The notes under the pieces: generated by a model | Told to the model about the DNA's origin: nothing | Database searches by the model: none | The model's input: only the letters and a program-made list of their open reading frames with translations | Shown here: positions 23,524 to 34,800 of the stretch, in pieces | Position numbering within the stretch: position 1 is the stretch's first letter | Layout: every line of letters begins with the position of its first letter | From: a virus | DNA length: 43,358 bases | IMG/VR virus record: IMGVR_UViG_3300024999_000186 | Coordinates: 1 to 43,358 of that record | Reading direction: 5' to 3' (one strand) | Translations under genes and position numbers: made by a program

Positions 23524-25350
23524 TTACAATTTAATTATTTTAAACTTGATATATTCTAGTACACTACCACTAGGAGTAATTGCAGTTTTAAAATCTGTGG
23601 AATTCTGTGTAAGTCCTATACACCCGTTTGTCATACGAATAAATTTATTTGGATCATTAGAATCATAAATAGTTAACCCTCTCGAATTCATCACCACCGA
23701 CTGATTCACACCGGAATTTATTGCATTTTTAGCACTATCCCAACTATTATTTAATATATCACTAACACTATTTTTAACACTTCCAATGTTATTCCACTGT
23801 GATACATTATTATTTACAGTAGTAGATGTTGTTATAGCTCCATATAAATTCTTATAAAATTTCTGCTCATCACTTAAAACCAATGTTACATTTGCAATAG
23901 TCAATGAAACAGACGCACTCTCATAATTAATAGTAAACTCTACAATTTTGCATTTAATATTTATATTTAATTTCGGATAATAAACTGAACACCAATCACC
24001 TAAATTTAATTTATTCCAATTATTCTGTTCCTCTAACACTTCTAAGAAATTTATAATATCTAAAGTTACGGATATTTGTGGCTCTTTGATCTTTTCAAAT
24101 TCTTTAATTCCCCAATCATATAAATCCTGAGCATCCGATATATTTGAATTGGCAATCTCTTTTTCTATTATAAAATAGTTTCTTTCAGCAATCTGTTCAA
24201 TAGTAAAATTATTTTCTATAGAAATTGTATCTTGCAAATTTGTTATTTGTAAATTCACATCGATTATACTTGCATTTGTAGCATCTATTTCTACCTGTTT
24301 TGCATCGATTAATACTTGTTGTGCGACTTTTTGCGCCAATAAAATTGTAGTATCTGCAGAAGTTGATTGTGCAATATCTAAATTATTAAGAATTATATTC
24401 ATTGCTGTATTTAAATTTGTTAGTTCTGTGCTTTTAGTAATTAATGTTTCTCGAAATGCATTTAAATTACTTAAATACGTAGTAAAATTACCTTTGGATG
24501 AAGTTATTAAAGCATTATAACTTACCATTGCATCTATGAGACTTTGACTCATATAATCAGTATTCATAAAATATCCATAATTTTCAATAAAATTATTTCC
24601 CGTTTGTGATACTGAAGAAATAGTTAAATCATCTTTTCCAAATACTTTAAGTCTTGTTACCATTTCATCTGCAGAGGAAATTAATGTTACTTCCTTCATC
24701 AATTTTTGAGTTGAAAATCTTAGTCCACGATTAACACCAAAATCATCTGGATTGTACATTGATATTGTTCTGTCTGTAGTATTCCAAATAATTAATGCAG
24801 TGAATGTTGAAGCTATCTGATTTATACTGTCTAAGACACTAGCAGAAGAAATTTCTATTGGCCTATAAAGGATATCAAAAGATGCGTCTATATAATCGAT
24901 TTTCCATAAAGTTTCTGCTAAAATTTCATTTAGTGCAGTAGAGCAATTACTTGGCATTGCTTCTCCATTAATAGGGGCAGATTTATAATTTTTAATGCTT
25001 TTGGATGCTAATTCATAAGGAAGAGAGTATGCATGAACAGTTCTTGAATCGGTAGAATCATTAGTTTGATCAGTAATTTTATTAATTATGTAAAATTCTA
25101 TATAATCACCTTTTATAAATTTTAATAAATACTTTTCTTTTATCTTATCAAAATTTGGATTACTTTGTAAAACATGATGAATTTCAATTTCTGATGTAAT
25201 TTCAAAAGAAATTTCATTGATAGAAGCTAATTTATAATTTGAAGTAATATTATAAGCTTCTGATAATTTAGCTACAATTGTACGATTTGGCATACATAAA
25301 TATATTTCTGGTTTTACAACTGTTTTTGTAAAATCTATAGATGCAAGCAA
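23524..25350 (-). CDS. tail endopeptidase/tail-associated structural protein
   Basis: 608 residues; TTG start with GGTGG upstream. N-terminal part (K-P-E-I-Y-L-C-M-P, A-Y-N-I-T, N-E-I-S-F-E-I-T) resembles the prophage tail endopeptidase (Prophage_tail) family that follows Dit in siphophages of Bacillota. A long coiled coil (about 270-400) and a region with D-I-I-N-F-L-E then W-C-S-V-Y-Y-P follow. Its order after Dit supports the assignment as the baseplate hub/tail-associated lysin type; a separate peptidase site cannot be pointed to. Confidence 0.65.
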   Translation of the reverse strand: MLASIDFTKTVVKPEIYLCMPNRTIVAKLSEAYNITSNYKLASINEISFEITSEIEIHHVLQSNPNFDKIKEKYLLKFIKGDYIEFYIINKITDQTNDSTDSRTVHAYSLPYELASKSIKNYKSAPINGEAMPSNCSTALNEILAETLWKIDYIDASFDILYRPIEISSASVLDSINQIASTFTALIIWNTTDRTISMYNPDDFGVNRGLRFSTQKLMKEVTLISSADEMVTRLKVFGKDDLTISSVSQTGNNFIENYGYFMNTDYMSQSLIDAMVSYNALITSSKGNFTTYLSNLNAFRETLITKSTELTNLNTAMNIILNNLDIAQSTSADTTILLAQKVAQQVLIDAKQVEIDATNASIIDVNLQITNLQDTISIENNFTIEQIAERNYFIIEKEIANSNISDAQDLYDWGIKEFEKIKEPQISVTLDIINFLEVLEEQNNWNKLNLGDWCSVYYPKLNINIKCKIVEFTINYESASVSLTIANVTLVLSDEQKFYKNLYGAITTSTTVNNNVSQWNNIGSVKNSVSDILNNSWDSAKNAINSGVNQSVVMNSRGLTIYDSNDPNKFIRMTNGCIGLTQNSTDFKTAITPSGSVLEYIKFKIIKL

Positions 25351-25407
25351 TATATTTTCACCACCTTAAATTAACTTTTATATTTATTTAACTATTAAAA
25401 AATCTTT

Positions 25408-26604
25408 TTATGATACTTCTTCTAGTTTAGATGTTAATATTTCTTCTATGTTATTAAAATCATAATACCAAATTTCAAGAAAGTTATACCCATTTGATAA
25501 AGCATATTCCTTCTTGCGTCTATCATGTTCTTGTTGAATTCTAAATTCTTCTGGTGTTTGATTTCCTGCCGTCCCATCATGGTATTCACCTTGATACTCT
25601 ATAAGTAAATTATATTTAGGTAAATAAAAATCATAAGATAATAATCCATTTCCAACACCTAATAAGTTTTTAAATGTTTTTTGTGGAATAAAATATATGT
25701 TATTATTTTTATTTATTAATTTATCATACTCTTCTTGAATTATTTCTATATATTCTTTAGATATAAAAACTCTTTTACATTCTTTTTCACCTTTAGACTT
25801 ATTACATTCTGGACATCCTCTATTATTATTTCTTTTTGCAATCTGTGTAAACCATTCATTACCACATTCTTTACATTTCCACCAAACTTCTTGATTGGCA
25901 TTTGGACAATACTCCTCTGGATTTTTCTTGTTTTTATCATAATTCCATTCTCCACACAATCCAGGATTACAGACCAATAAATTATATTCTTCTGAAGGGA
26001 CTTTACCTGAACAATAAGGACAATTAGTATTATTCCTATTATTTATGGATGTTTTCCAAATGTGCTTAGAATTATTGTGACATAACCACCAAACTTCTTT
26101 ACTACTACATGAAGTTACATTCCAAGGAGTTAAATCACCGTTAAACGTAGGATGAAATTCTTTGGCTAATTCAGGATTCTTAGTAGCAAGACAATTAGAC
26201 AAAGTTACTTGATTGCCTGAACAAACACCGCAACCATGATCACAAAAAATATCATTCCATGTATTAGAAAATATTTCTTGACACCCATCTTTTAAACATT
26301 GCCATTTTAATTTAATAGTATTACCTTGATATATTTGATTATCGATCAATATAAAAGGCTTATTATTTAATTTACACCATAATTTTATATTTTGTATTGT
26401 ATATGGATTTCGTTTTTCAAATTTAGAAGGTTTTCTGCATGATATTAAATTACATAATGTAACAAAATATAAATATCCTTCTACATCTTCTAAAATTAAT
26501 TTTATTTTAGTATTACTGTATTTCTCACTTATTAGTTTATATCCTAAATTATTAACTATTATTTTCACTTCTTCATATGTATATCTAGTAGTTTTTCCTC
26601 TCAT
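25408..26604 (-). CDS. zinc-ribbon-repeat homing endonuclease (PD-(D/E)xK/Vsr-like)
   Basis: 398 residues, ATG behind GAGGAG. N-terminal T-Y-E-E-V-K module, then three DUF4379-like zinc ribbons (L-A-T-K-N-P-E-L-A-K-E-F-H-P; W-W-L-C; W-W-K-C; C-P-E-C). The C-terminus has L-S-Y-D-F-Y-L-P, I-E-Y-Q-G-E-Y-H-D, E-H-D-R-R-K and F-L-E-I-W-Y: the catalytic D...ExQGxxH of a Vsr-like nuclease. It is a close relative of 38604-39971 and shares its N-terminal architecture with 1746-3371. It is inserted between Dit and the endopeptidase. Confidence 0.8.
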   Translation of the reverse strand: MRGKTTRYTYEEVKIIVNNLGYKLISEKYSNTKIKLILEDVEGYLYFVTLCNLISCRKPSKFEKRNPYTIQNIKLWCKLNNKPFILIDNQIYQGNTIKLKWQCLKDGCQEIFSNTWNDIFCDHGCGVCSGNQVTLSNCLATKNPELAKEFHPTFNGDLTPWNVTSCSSKEVWWLCHNNSKHIWKTSINNRNNTNCPYCSGKVPSEEYNLLVCNPGLCGEWNYDKNKKNPEEYCPNANQEVWWKCKECGNEWFTQIAKRNNNRGCPECNKSKGEKECKRVFISKEYIEIIQEEYDKLINKNNNIYFIPQKTFKNLLGVGNGLLSYDFYLPKYNLLIEYQGEYHDGTAGNQTPEEFRIQQEHDRRKKEYALSNGYNFLEIWYYDFNNIEEILTSKLEEVS

Positions 26605-26668
26605 AATATCAACTCCTCAAATTTGATTCATATTCTTCTTCATTCCCTCAAAAACTACACAACAAAAT

Positions 26669-26726
26669 AGAGCAGAAGTGTTGAGGACACTTTGTCGTTG
26701 GTTTGCAATTCCAACCCATCTGCTCT
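26669..26726 (-). other. branched RNA element, copy A (Y-type element 2)
   Basis: Outer stem AGAGCAGA/TCTGCTCT (26669-26676, 26719-26726). Inside are AAGTGT/ACACTT (26676-26681, 26687-26692) and GTTGG/CCAAC (26697-26701, 26711-26715). It lies after the Dit stop, upstream of an endonuclease gene. Nearly identical to copy B at 28723-28780; most differences are in the loop. Confidence 0.7.
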
Positions 26727-26774
26727 AAAAATTTTCTTATTAAATTAACAAATATTAATAAAATCATATTTAAT

Positions 26775-27563
26775 TTATACGAGAAATCGAAATTCGTAAT
26801 AAAATTGTAATTTAACATTTCCGTATATTTGTAAAGAATTTATTCCATATGGTATAGTCATAAAAACTGAATCAGATGAAAGTTTGTCATACCTATAAGT
26901 TAAAATTTGATCTGTTGTTATATCTTCATTTTCAGTATTAATTGTAATAATTTCATTATTTGCAATTCCTGTAAAACTCATTTTCTTTCCTCCATCAGAC
27001 AAATTCACAATAGAAAAAGTTCCACCAGATATTACTTGAATTGTAGCAACAAAAAACATATTAATATCGCCACTATTAGTTAAAGTTATATTCGTTCCAC
27101 CTACTTCATTAGAAGATAAATCATATAAAACTGTAGAATAAACTGGAGAAAATACATATGGTGAATTTAATCTGAATTGCAGACTAATATATCCTTGACT
27201 ATTTCCAGTATGTATTAAATTATTTTCATCGATGCATAAAGCGTAATAAATCTTATCTGGATTCTCTGAAAAAATCAATGGACAATAATAATCCTTTTTT
27301 AATGCTCTAGCTACTGCATGAAGTTTATCTTCGTCAAATCCATTATAAAATGCAAAAGATACTTGAATTTGTTTAGGACTTTCTATTGCTTCGATAAAAT
27401 ATGGTTTTTGATTATATCTGGTTGTTTGTTCAATTATGTTTCTGTTCGATAAAAATGTTTCCTGATATAATCCTGAATTATCAACATGAATATTCATAAT
27501 GCCAAATTCTTCATAAAAGTTAATTCCATCATATGTAAAATAGAGGGATTCTGAAATTGACAT
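26775..27563 (-). CDS. distal tail protein (Dit)
   Basis: 262 residues, ATG behind GAGGTG. N-terminus with Y-D-G-I-N-F-Y-E-E-F-G-I and later K-Q-I-Q-V-S-F-A-F-Y-N and L-H-A-V-A-R-A-L-K-K fits the phage Dit/Sipho_tail family; the C-terminal half is a beta-sandwich-like region. It forms the hub joining the tail tube to the baseplate. It is directly downstream of the tape measure apart from an inserted HNH gene, whose last 35 bases overlap its start. Confidence 0.7.
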   Translation of the reverse strand: MSISESLYFTYDGINFYEEFGIMNIHVDNSGLYQETFLSNRNIIEQTTRYNQKPYFIEAIESPKQIQVSFAFYNGFDEDKLHAVARALKKDYYCPLIFSENPDKIYYALCIDENNLIHTGNSQGYISLQFRLNSPYVFSPVYSTVLYDLSSNEVGGTNITLTNSGDINMFFVATIQVISGGTFSIVNLSDGGKKMSFTGIANNEIITINTENEDITTDQILTYRYDKLSSDSVFMTIPYGINSLQIYGNVKLQFYYEFRFLV

Positions 27564-28662
27564 GTTTATTCACCTCGCTTTTATTGAGACTATTACTAAC
27601 AAATTCATACCATTGCTCAGGAGTGTTATCCCCATATCCATAAATAGAATGAAATTTTTTATGATCTATAGAATTAACAAAAACCCCTAAAAGATTATTA
27701 TTTTTATTTACAAATAATGTTTCTATATTTTGTAATTCTTCTAATGTATATTTATTAACTTCATCATAAATAGGCAAATCTAATTCCTTTAATGTTTCTT
27801 TCAGTATAATATTTACAGACAATAAATGATGAACTTCAAAAGTGCCATCGGAATCTTTATTTGTTAATACACATCTATAATGACTTTGTTGCATACTTTT
27901 TTGTTTCCACTTATATAATAAATGTCTTAAATGAACTGCAAGAGGTGATATACCACCTTTCCAATTATAATTATTTTTCCCAGATACTTTTTCAAGTCCA
28001 CAATAATAACATCCAAAAACTGAAGATAAGAGAGACGTAAATTTAATTTTCTGAACCCATTTTTCAGGATGTTTAGGACATATATATAACAACTCTTGAT
28101 TTCCGTTTTTATAAATATTACTTAATAAAATTAAATTCTTTCTATTAAATTCCTTTTTTATAACATCATTACTTAGTCGTGAGGCATCTGCACCAATTTC
28201 AGACGCACAAATTCTACAGCCGCTTTTATTGTATTTATTTTTATTACTTTTAATTGCACTATAACTCGTTGTTTGTATTCCTACCTCAATATGTTTTAAA
28301 CAAATATATTTTAAACTTGTATTAAAATTTTTAAATTCATTAATATCACTTATCAATATAAAATTATTTTCTTTGAATCCTTTTTTAACAATCTCAAATC
28401 TGTTTTCTCTATCGCATTTTCTACAAAAATCAGTATTATCATACAACTTTTTATGTTTTTGTAAATACTCGCGAAATGGTATTGGAATTTCTTTTCCACA
28501 TTTATCACATTTGTAAACTATCTTTACATGACTCTGATCTGTCAAATCTTTTACGTCAATAGATATTTCATCACCTTTTTTTGTATATATGTAACCATTA
28601 TTTTCTAAATTAATTCTATTTGACATATTCCACTTAACCACAACTGTTTTTGTAATTAACAC
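27529..28662 (-). CDS. HNH homing endonuclease
   Basis: 377 residues; GTG start with GAGGAG upstream. N-terminal domain (V-V-V-K-W-N-M-S, D-L-T-D-Q-S-H-V-K-I) with C-x-x-C and C-R-K-C zinc pairs is shared with the KYG-repeat endonuclease. Two further zinc-knuckle-type segments follow (C-L-K-H, C-P-K-H-P-E). The HNH nuclease lies at about residues 235-290: Y-R-C-V-L-T then F-E-V-H-H-L-L, with a final H-K-K-F-H. Inserted between the tape measure and Dit genes; its 3' end overlaps the Dit start by 35 bases, so its C-terminus (V-N-F-R-I-P-L-F-Y-I) was recruited from the Dit start region. Confidence 0.8.
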   Translation of the reverse strand: MLITKTVVVKWNMSNRINLENNGYIYTKKGDEISIDVKDLTDQSHVKIVYKCDKCGKEIPIPFREYLQKHKKLYDNTDFCRKCDRENRFEIVKKGFKENNFILISDINEFKNFNTSLKYICLKHIEVGIQTTSYSAIKSNKNKYNKSGCRICASEIGADASRLSNDVIKKEFNRKNLILLSNIYKNGNQELLYICPKHPEKWVQKIKFTSLLSSVFGCYYCGLEKVSGKNNYNWKGGISPLAVHLRHLLYKWKQKSMQQSHYRCVLTNKDSDGTFEVHHLLSVNIILKETLKELDLPIYDEVNKYTLEELQNIETLFVNKNNNLLGVFVNSIDHKKFHSIYGYGDNTPEQWYEFVSNSLNKSEVNKHVNFRIPLFYI

Positions 28663-28722
28663 TTATTATCATCTCCTCAAATTTGATTTCGCATAATATC
28701 TCAAAAATTTCACAACAAAAAT

Positions 28723-28780
28723 AAAGCAGAAGTGTTGAGGACACTTTGTCGTTGGTTTATAACTCCAACCTATCTGCTCT
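28723..28780 (-). other. branched RNA element, copy B (Y-type element 3)
   Basis: Same structure as copy A: outer stem AAAGCAGA/TCTGCTCT with one mismatch, inner AAGTGT/ACACTT and GTTGG/CCAAC. The loop of the second hairpin differs between copies (TTTGCAATT against TTTATAACT) while its stem is kept. It lies after the tape measure stop, upstream of the HNH gene. The following ribosome-binding leader (CAAATTTGAGGAG) is also shared. Confidence 0.7.
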
Positions 28781-28828
28781 AAAAAATATCTTATTAATAA
28801 ATTAAAAATAAAGAAGTGGTGAAATTAA

Positions 28829-31800
28829 TCACCACTTACCCATTTTTTTTAGACCATTTGCTATTGTCGAAAATACCAAATCTGCTCCAGATTTATCTCC
28901 ATTCATGTTTTCAATAGTTAAATTCAGATTATAATTAATAGGGTTATTAGAATTACCTGCTACGACAGGTTGAAATGAAGGGATATTGAATGTTGGTAAT
29001 TTAAAATTAGACATAAATGTTCTAGACAAATCTACTGCTTTTAAAATATTAGACGTATCTATTTTATTTAAGACTAATTCTTTTGAATGTAACATTGCTA
29101 ATTTACCAGAAGAACCTCCCCAATCGCCTGTATACCCACCAGTATCATACGAACCAGTCTTACTAGCTTTAAATTTCTGCACAATTCCATCTGCCGTAAG
29201 AGTATATGTTTGACCATCAACATATGATTGTAAAGGAGTTACAGCATAATTAGATTCATTTGTCTTTGTTATATTAACCGCAACTTCTTTACCTTGACTA
29301 TCTACAACATTAACAACTGGTGTTCCATGAGCACTAGAATATCCAATATTCCAAACCTTATCAACATTTACAGTAGGAGTATTGCCATTTGCATTATTAG
29401 CATCCATTTCTGCTGATTGCTCTTCATTTGAAGTATTTGCTCTTGCTTGTTGTGCTGATGATGCTTGAGCTTGAGACGCTTGCAATGCCGCTTGTGCTGC
29501 TAATGCTGATTGAGCATTTTGACTAGCTGCTGTTACTTGATCAATAATTTTCTGTAAACCTTGCCAACTAACACCTAAATCATCAAGAGTCGCTTTATTT
29601 TGGGATGAAAAATATGCGTTAAAAGCATCAAAATCACTTTGAATTTCAGCAAAATTTCCAGCATAAATTTCTTGTCTAATTCTAGCAAATTCTCGTTCAT
29701 CATTTATCAGACCATCATAGTAAGCAGTAGTTATTTCTTTCTGTTTTTCAACTGCTTTCGTATTGTTTTCCTTTTGCTCCTCTAAATTATTTTTCTGTAA
29801 CTCAGTATCTCTATGTCTTTGCTTAGTTGCTATAGCGGTTTGTTGTTCAGATAATTGCTTAGATAATTCTAATTTTTTTGCTTTACCCTCAATACTATTG
29901 TCTAAAGATAAAGCGTCAATTTTACTTTGCAATTCTAATGCTTTTTTCTGATCACTTGCTAAATCTTCATTATAATCTGTATCAGAAGAAGCATCACTTA
30001 AAGCTTTAATTTTAGTATCAATTAATTCATCATAAGCTTCTTTTTGTTTTTCAATACTAGCTAATGCAATTTCTTCTTGTTGCTTATATGCTGCTTTATA
30101 AGCTTCAATAACTTTATCCGCAATATCACTATAAGATTGAGCAATAGAAATTTGTGTATCAACAATTGATGATTTTGAAGCATCTATCGCTGCTTTTGTT
30201 TTTAACCATTCAGCAGTTCCCTCTTTTTGAGTTTTTAACAATGCTTCTAATGCAACTAATTCTGATTGTTGTGATTCCAATTTAATATTTTGATCTTTAA
30301 TACTATCTGCTTCTATTTTAGAAATTTCTTCCTGAGATTTACCCTGTAATTTTGCAAGAGCAATTAATTTTTCATTATAAGCAATCTCTGTTTCTAAATT
30401 AGATTGAATATCATCAAATGGTTTTGTTAAATTATCAAATTTAATATTAGCAATTTCTTGAGCAGTTTGTTCAATTGCAATTTTAGCGTCAATAATTTTT
30501 GTATTAACTTCTCCAAGTTTTTCAGATGCTTGTTGAAATTCTTGTGAATTTGCTAATGCATTTGCTAAATCAGTTTCGGTATAATCTTTATCTACCAGTG
30601 CTAAACTTGCCCTTACACTTGCTTCAGCTTCAGCTTTATCTTTTTCTAATTGAGCTTTCTCAGCTAAAAAAGTAGTTTGTTCTCCTTGCTTTGTCTTTAG
30701 AATTTCTTCTTCCGTTGCTAATTGATCCTCAATGCTTGCACCGATTAGTTTTTGATATTCTAATGTCTTTTGCAAATCTGAAACTTGATTTTCGGCAAGT
30801 TGCTGTGCTTTATCAAATCCCTCATATTCTGCTTCAAATTTTTCTTTAACGAGTTGTTTGATTGATAATTGAGCAGATTTTTGAGCATCAAAATTGGATT
30901 TAATCTTTCCTAAAACATCTCTTGTTTGCTCATTGTCATCATATGTTCCATCATCATTTTTATATTTAGCAATAGAATCATATAATTCATCAATATTAGC
31001 AGATGCAACAGTTATGGCTTCTTGATAAAGATTTATTTTCTGTTCAATATATTGGGCGGAATTTAAATTAGCTAATGCTTTTTGAGTTGCAATAAGTTTT
31101 TGAGTGAAGTCAGTTTTTGTAGCTTTTTGAGCATCAAGAATAGCTTGATCTGATTCTGCTTTTGTTACTAGTTCAGAATTTTTTGATGTTTCTTTCTCAA
31201 TATTTTTTTGTGTTCTAGCAACTGTTCTTTCAGCACTTCTTGAACCAACATATTTATCTTTATATGTTCCATCTTCATTTAGGTATTTTGATAAAGTTTT
31301 TTCATATCCAGCAATTTTCTTATCCGATTTTTCTACGGCAGTATTGTCTTTTGCAACTATCTTTGTTGTTTTTGCAATTTCTTTACTAATGTCAGAAATT
31401 GATTGAGCAAATTCATCTAAACTATCATTAAGAAAATCAATATCAGTGATGTGAGAACCAGTGCCAGTTTCGTATGCAGGGATTCCATTTTTCTTAAGAA
31501 ATTCTTCAGTTTCGGAATTTGGATAAATCTTTGTTCCCTTTGGCAAATCTGATATTGTTGCTTTATCATCACTTAAAAATATTGTTCCATTTGGTAATTC
31601 AACTAATTCTCTACCAGCTTCACCATAGATAGCATTTCCACCTGGATGAGAATCTGTGCCTTTAGCATTTACAGTTGCTTGAGTTACAGTTTTTACGTAA
31701 ATGGTATGAATTGATGATGTATCAATTTGTAATTCTGCTATAGCTTGTTTTGCAGCAATGTCATCTGCGATAATTGTTAGAGTTGCATCATATTCTTTAG

Positions 31801-34800
31801 ACATTAATTCAAGAATTTTATCATCTGCAGGTTTTGTATTGGCATCTACATCAATAGCACCAATTTTTTCTTTTACTAAATTTAAACTTGCTTGTGCATC
31901 AGCAGTCATTTCAAATTTAGGAACAGCAAGAACTTCTAAATCTGCAACTTGAATTGCTTTTAGTCTTTCATCAAAATCTTCTTGAGATATTTCACCATTC
32001 TTTAAACTGATGTTAAGCCCTACTTCTGCTTCTGATGCTGTTTTAGAAAGAGTAGTTAATACATCTTGAATTTTTTGATAATAACCAAGGACTTCAGTTT
32101 GATTAGTAGGAGTTATTTCTCCTAGAGAATTGATTTTTAATGTTAGGTCTGCTACATCATTTTTAGCCTTTAATACAGCATTTGTGAATTCGTCGTGGAT
32201 AAAGGTAACAAATGTTGTAGGTGGTTCAAAATCATATTCATCAACATTGGGTTTAGGGATTTCGTCGATGCTTTCTTGAACTGTTTTATAATCGATTACA
32301 GGGACAATTTCCATATCAATTTTAGGAACTGATGATGATATTCCACCTTTTGATAATTGTTGTTGTTGGTCTACTTGGTCGATCTGATCCATAATATTGG
32401 CTAAATCACGGTCAGTAGATTCAAATAAAGAAGCTTGCTTTTGCTTATCCACTTCCTTCTGGTAAGCAACCTGTGCTTTTAGGGCGTCTGCTGCCTTTTT
32501 GGCACTGTCTGATAAAAGATCATTATATTTCTGCTGTCCTGCTAAAGTCGTAGGGGAACCCAGTTTTTCTAATTCTTCTTGAAGCCTTTTTGTTACATCT
32601 GCCCAATCTGACGTAGCTGTGATATTGTCTTTGATCCATGATTCAATATCAAGATTCGCAAAAGAGGATTCGAGTTTGGAAACTTCGTCAGAAGAGAGTT
32701 TTTTAGATTGTTCTTCTAATGCTTTTATGGTATCTTCGCGTGATTGTTTTGTAAAATCTCTGGATTTTTCAATATTCTCTTCAATGGCTTTAGTGACAGA
32801 CATCCAACCATTTCTAAGTATTTGCGAAGATTTAAATTCTTCATCCATCGCTTTGCGAACTTCTTCAGACTGAGCATTTTTCTCTTGTACAAACGCTACG
32901 CTTTCTTTATTATCTTGCCCCGTATACCAACGATTAATATCACCAAATTTAGAAGATGACAAAGCGGAATCTTTTAAGGAATTTATTTTGTCTCTTGCTG
33001 ATTGGAGTTGAGACAGTTCTTTCGCTTGATTTGAGATGAGTCCATTTTGTTTTTCAAGGATTAAAGTGTAGTCTTTAGCAGACTTGGCCTGTTCCAATTC
33101 TTTAGATATCTTATCAGATTGAGTTTTAGTCAAAAGATGTTCTGCTTCAATTTGATCAAGAAGAGCCTGTGTGATTGATTCTATTGAGAGTTCTTTTTTG
33201 TCTTTATCCTTTTTATCTTTGTTAGAACTAGGAGGATCAAAACTGTTACCGCTACTATCTGAAACACCTTTTTTCAAATCATCAATACTCATATTTGATA
33301 ATGTATTCCATGCACCAAGAGTCTGTTTGGCTGTTTGTAATTGCTTGTATGCTCCACTTAAGTCTATTTTTAATTTAGGAGTAATAGTGTCTTTAAAAAT
33401 AGTACCATTTTTGAATTCCATAAAAGTCTGTGCTGAGCCTTGTTCTAATAATTTTTGATACTGTACATTTGCATTTGCAGAACCCATTGCTTCATTTTTT
33501 CCTTGGAGAGCATCTATTTCGGCCTGAATTGCATGTATTCTTGCTTCTGTATCAGCAATTATTTGTTTTGTGGCTAATGCACTTGACTCTGCTTTTGCTT
33601 TCATAGCATTGAATGAAACTATGGCTAGTGCTTCTTCGGCAGTTTGATTGGATTTTAAAGCATCAATATCAAGACCAACGGCTGTGGTTTTATCATTTAA
33701 AACCTTTGTATACTCAGGATATTTATCAATCATCTTCTGATTTAAATTGGCTTCTTCTTTGGTTAACTCGTTCCCTTGTACCATTTTATCATGAACTTTT
33801 TGATAACTATCAATTAATTGTCTATTAGATTCATTTTCACGAATCTTTAACGCAATTTTCTTATTTCCTGCTTGGACAGACTCATAATCCAATGCAGTAG
33901 CGATTTTTTGTTGTTCGTTATATTTAGACTGTGCATCTGTATATGGTTTTATCGATGCTGTTAATTCTTCTATATCTTTAGTTTTACTTGCAATTGTCTT
34001 TGTCCAGTCTGCTCCTTGTTCAACTTCAGATTCCTGCAGTTCTGCTATTTCATCTTTTAATGTTTGAATTTTTTTAATTGTTTCATCATAATCAACAGCT
34101 TTTTTTATTTTTTCTAAACTTGTTGCCATATCATCTATCTTTTTAGGATCTAAAGTATTTTGAAAATCTTCAACAGATTTAGTAAAATCTTTTTGTGCAC
34201 TTCCTGTTGCTTCTAACTGTTCTTTGACTTTTTTTTGATGGTTAGCATAAGAGACAAATGCATATGTTAAAGCACCAATGGCAGCAATAGCTAAAAAAAT
34301 TGGATTAGTAATTAACCCTAACATTGCAGTTGATAATGCTTTAATACCCATTGATAATCCGAGCGAAGCTGTTTCTGCTAAACCGAAACTTATAACCCAT
34401 TGTGAAATGCTTGTTACCACTCCAGCAATTGCTTGACTTTTAAATATTGCCAAAGCAGCGATAGTTACATATATTGCAGTAGTTAACCCACCATAAGTTG
34501 AAGTTACACTGTCAATAACACCAACAAATTTAGTCATTCCCTCAATTGCACTATTTATAGCTTCAGATGACAATAAATTCAGCCAAATTTTCTGAACTGC
34601 ATTTGTTAGATCATTCAACTTTGCTTCTGTAGATTTTGCAAATTCTCCGTAGCGAGTCATACTTGAACCACTTGAATCCAATTGAGCTGATTGTAATTTT
34701 AATGCTGTATCCATATTGTTCATAAGAATTAAGAAATTCTCTCTTTGTCTCGTTCCGGCCAGAGCTTTTGAAGCCGCACTCTGAGCCACTTCTGAAAGCG

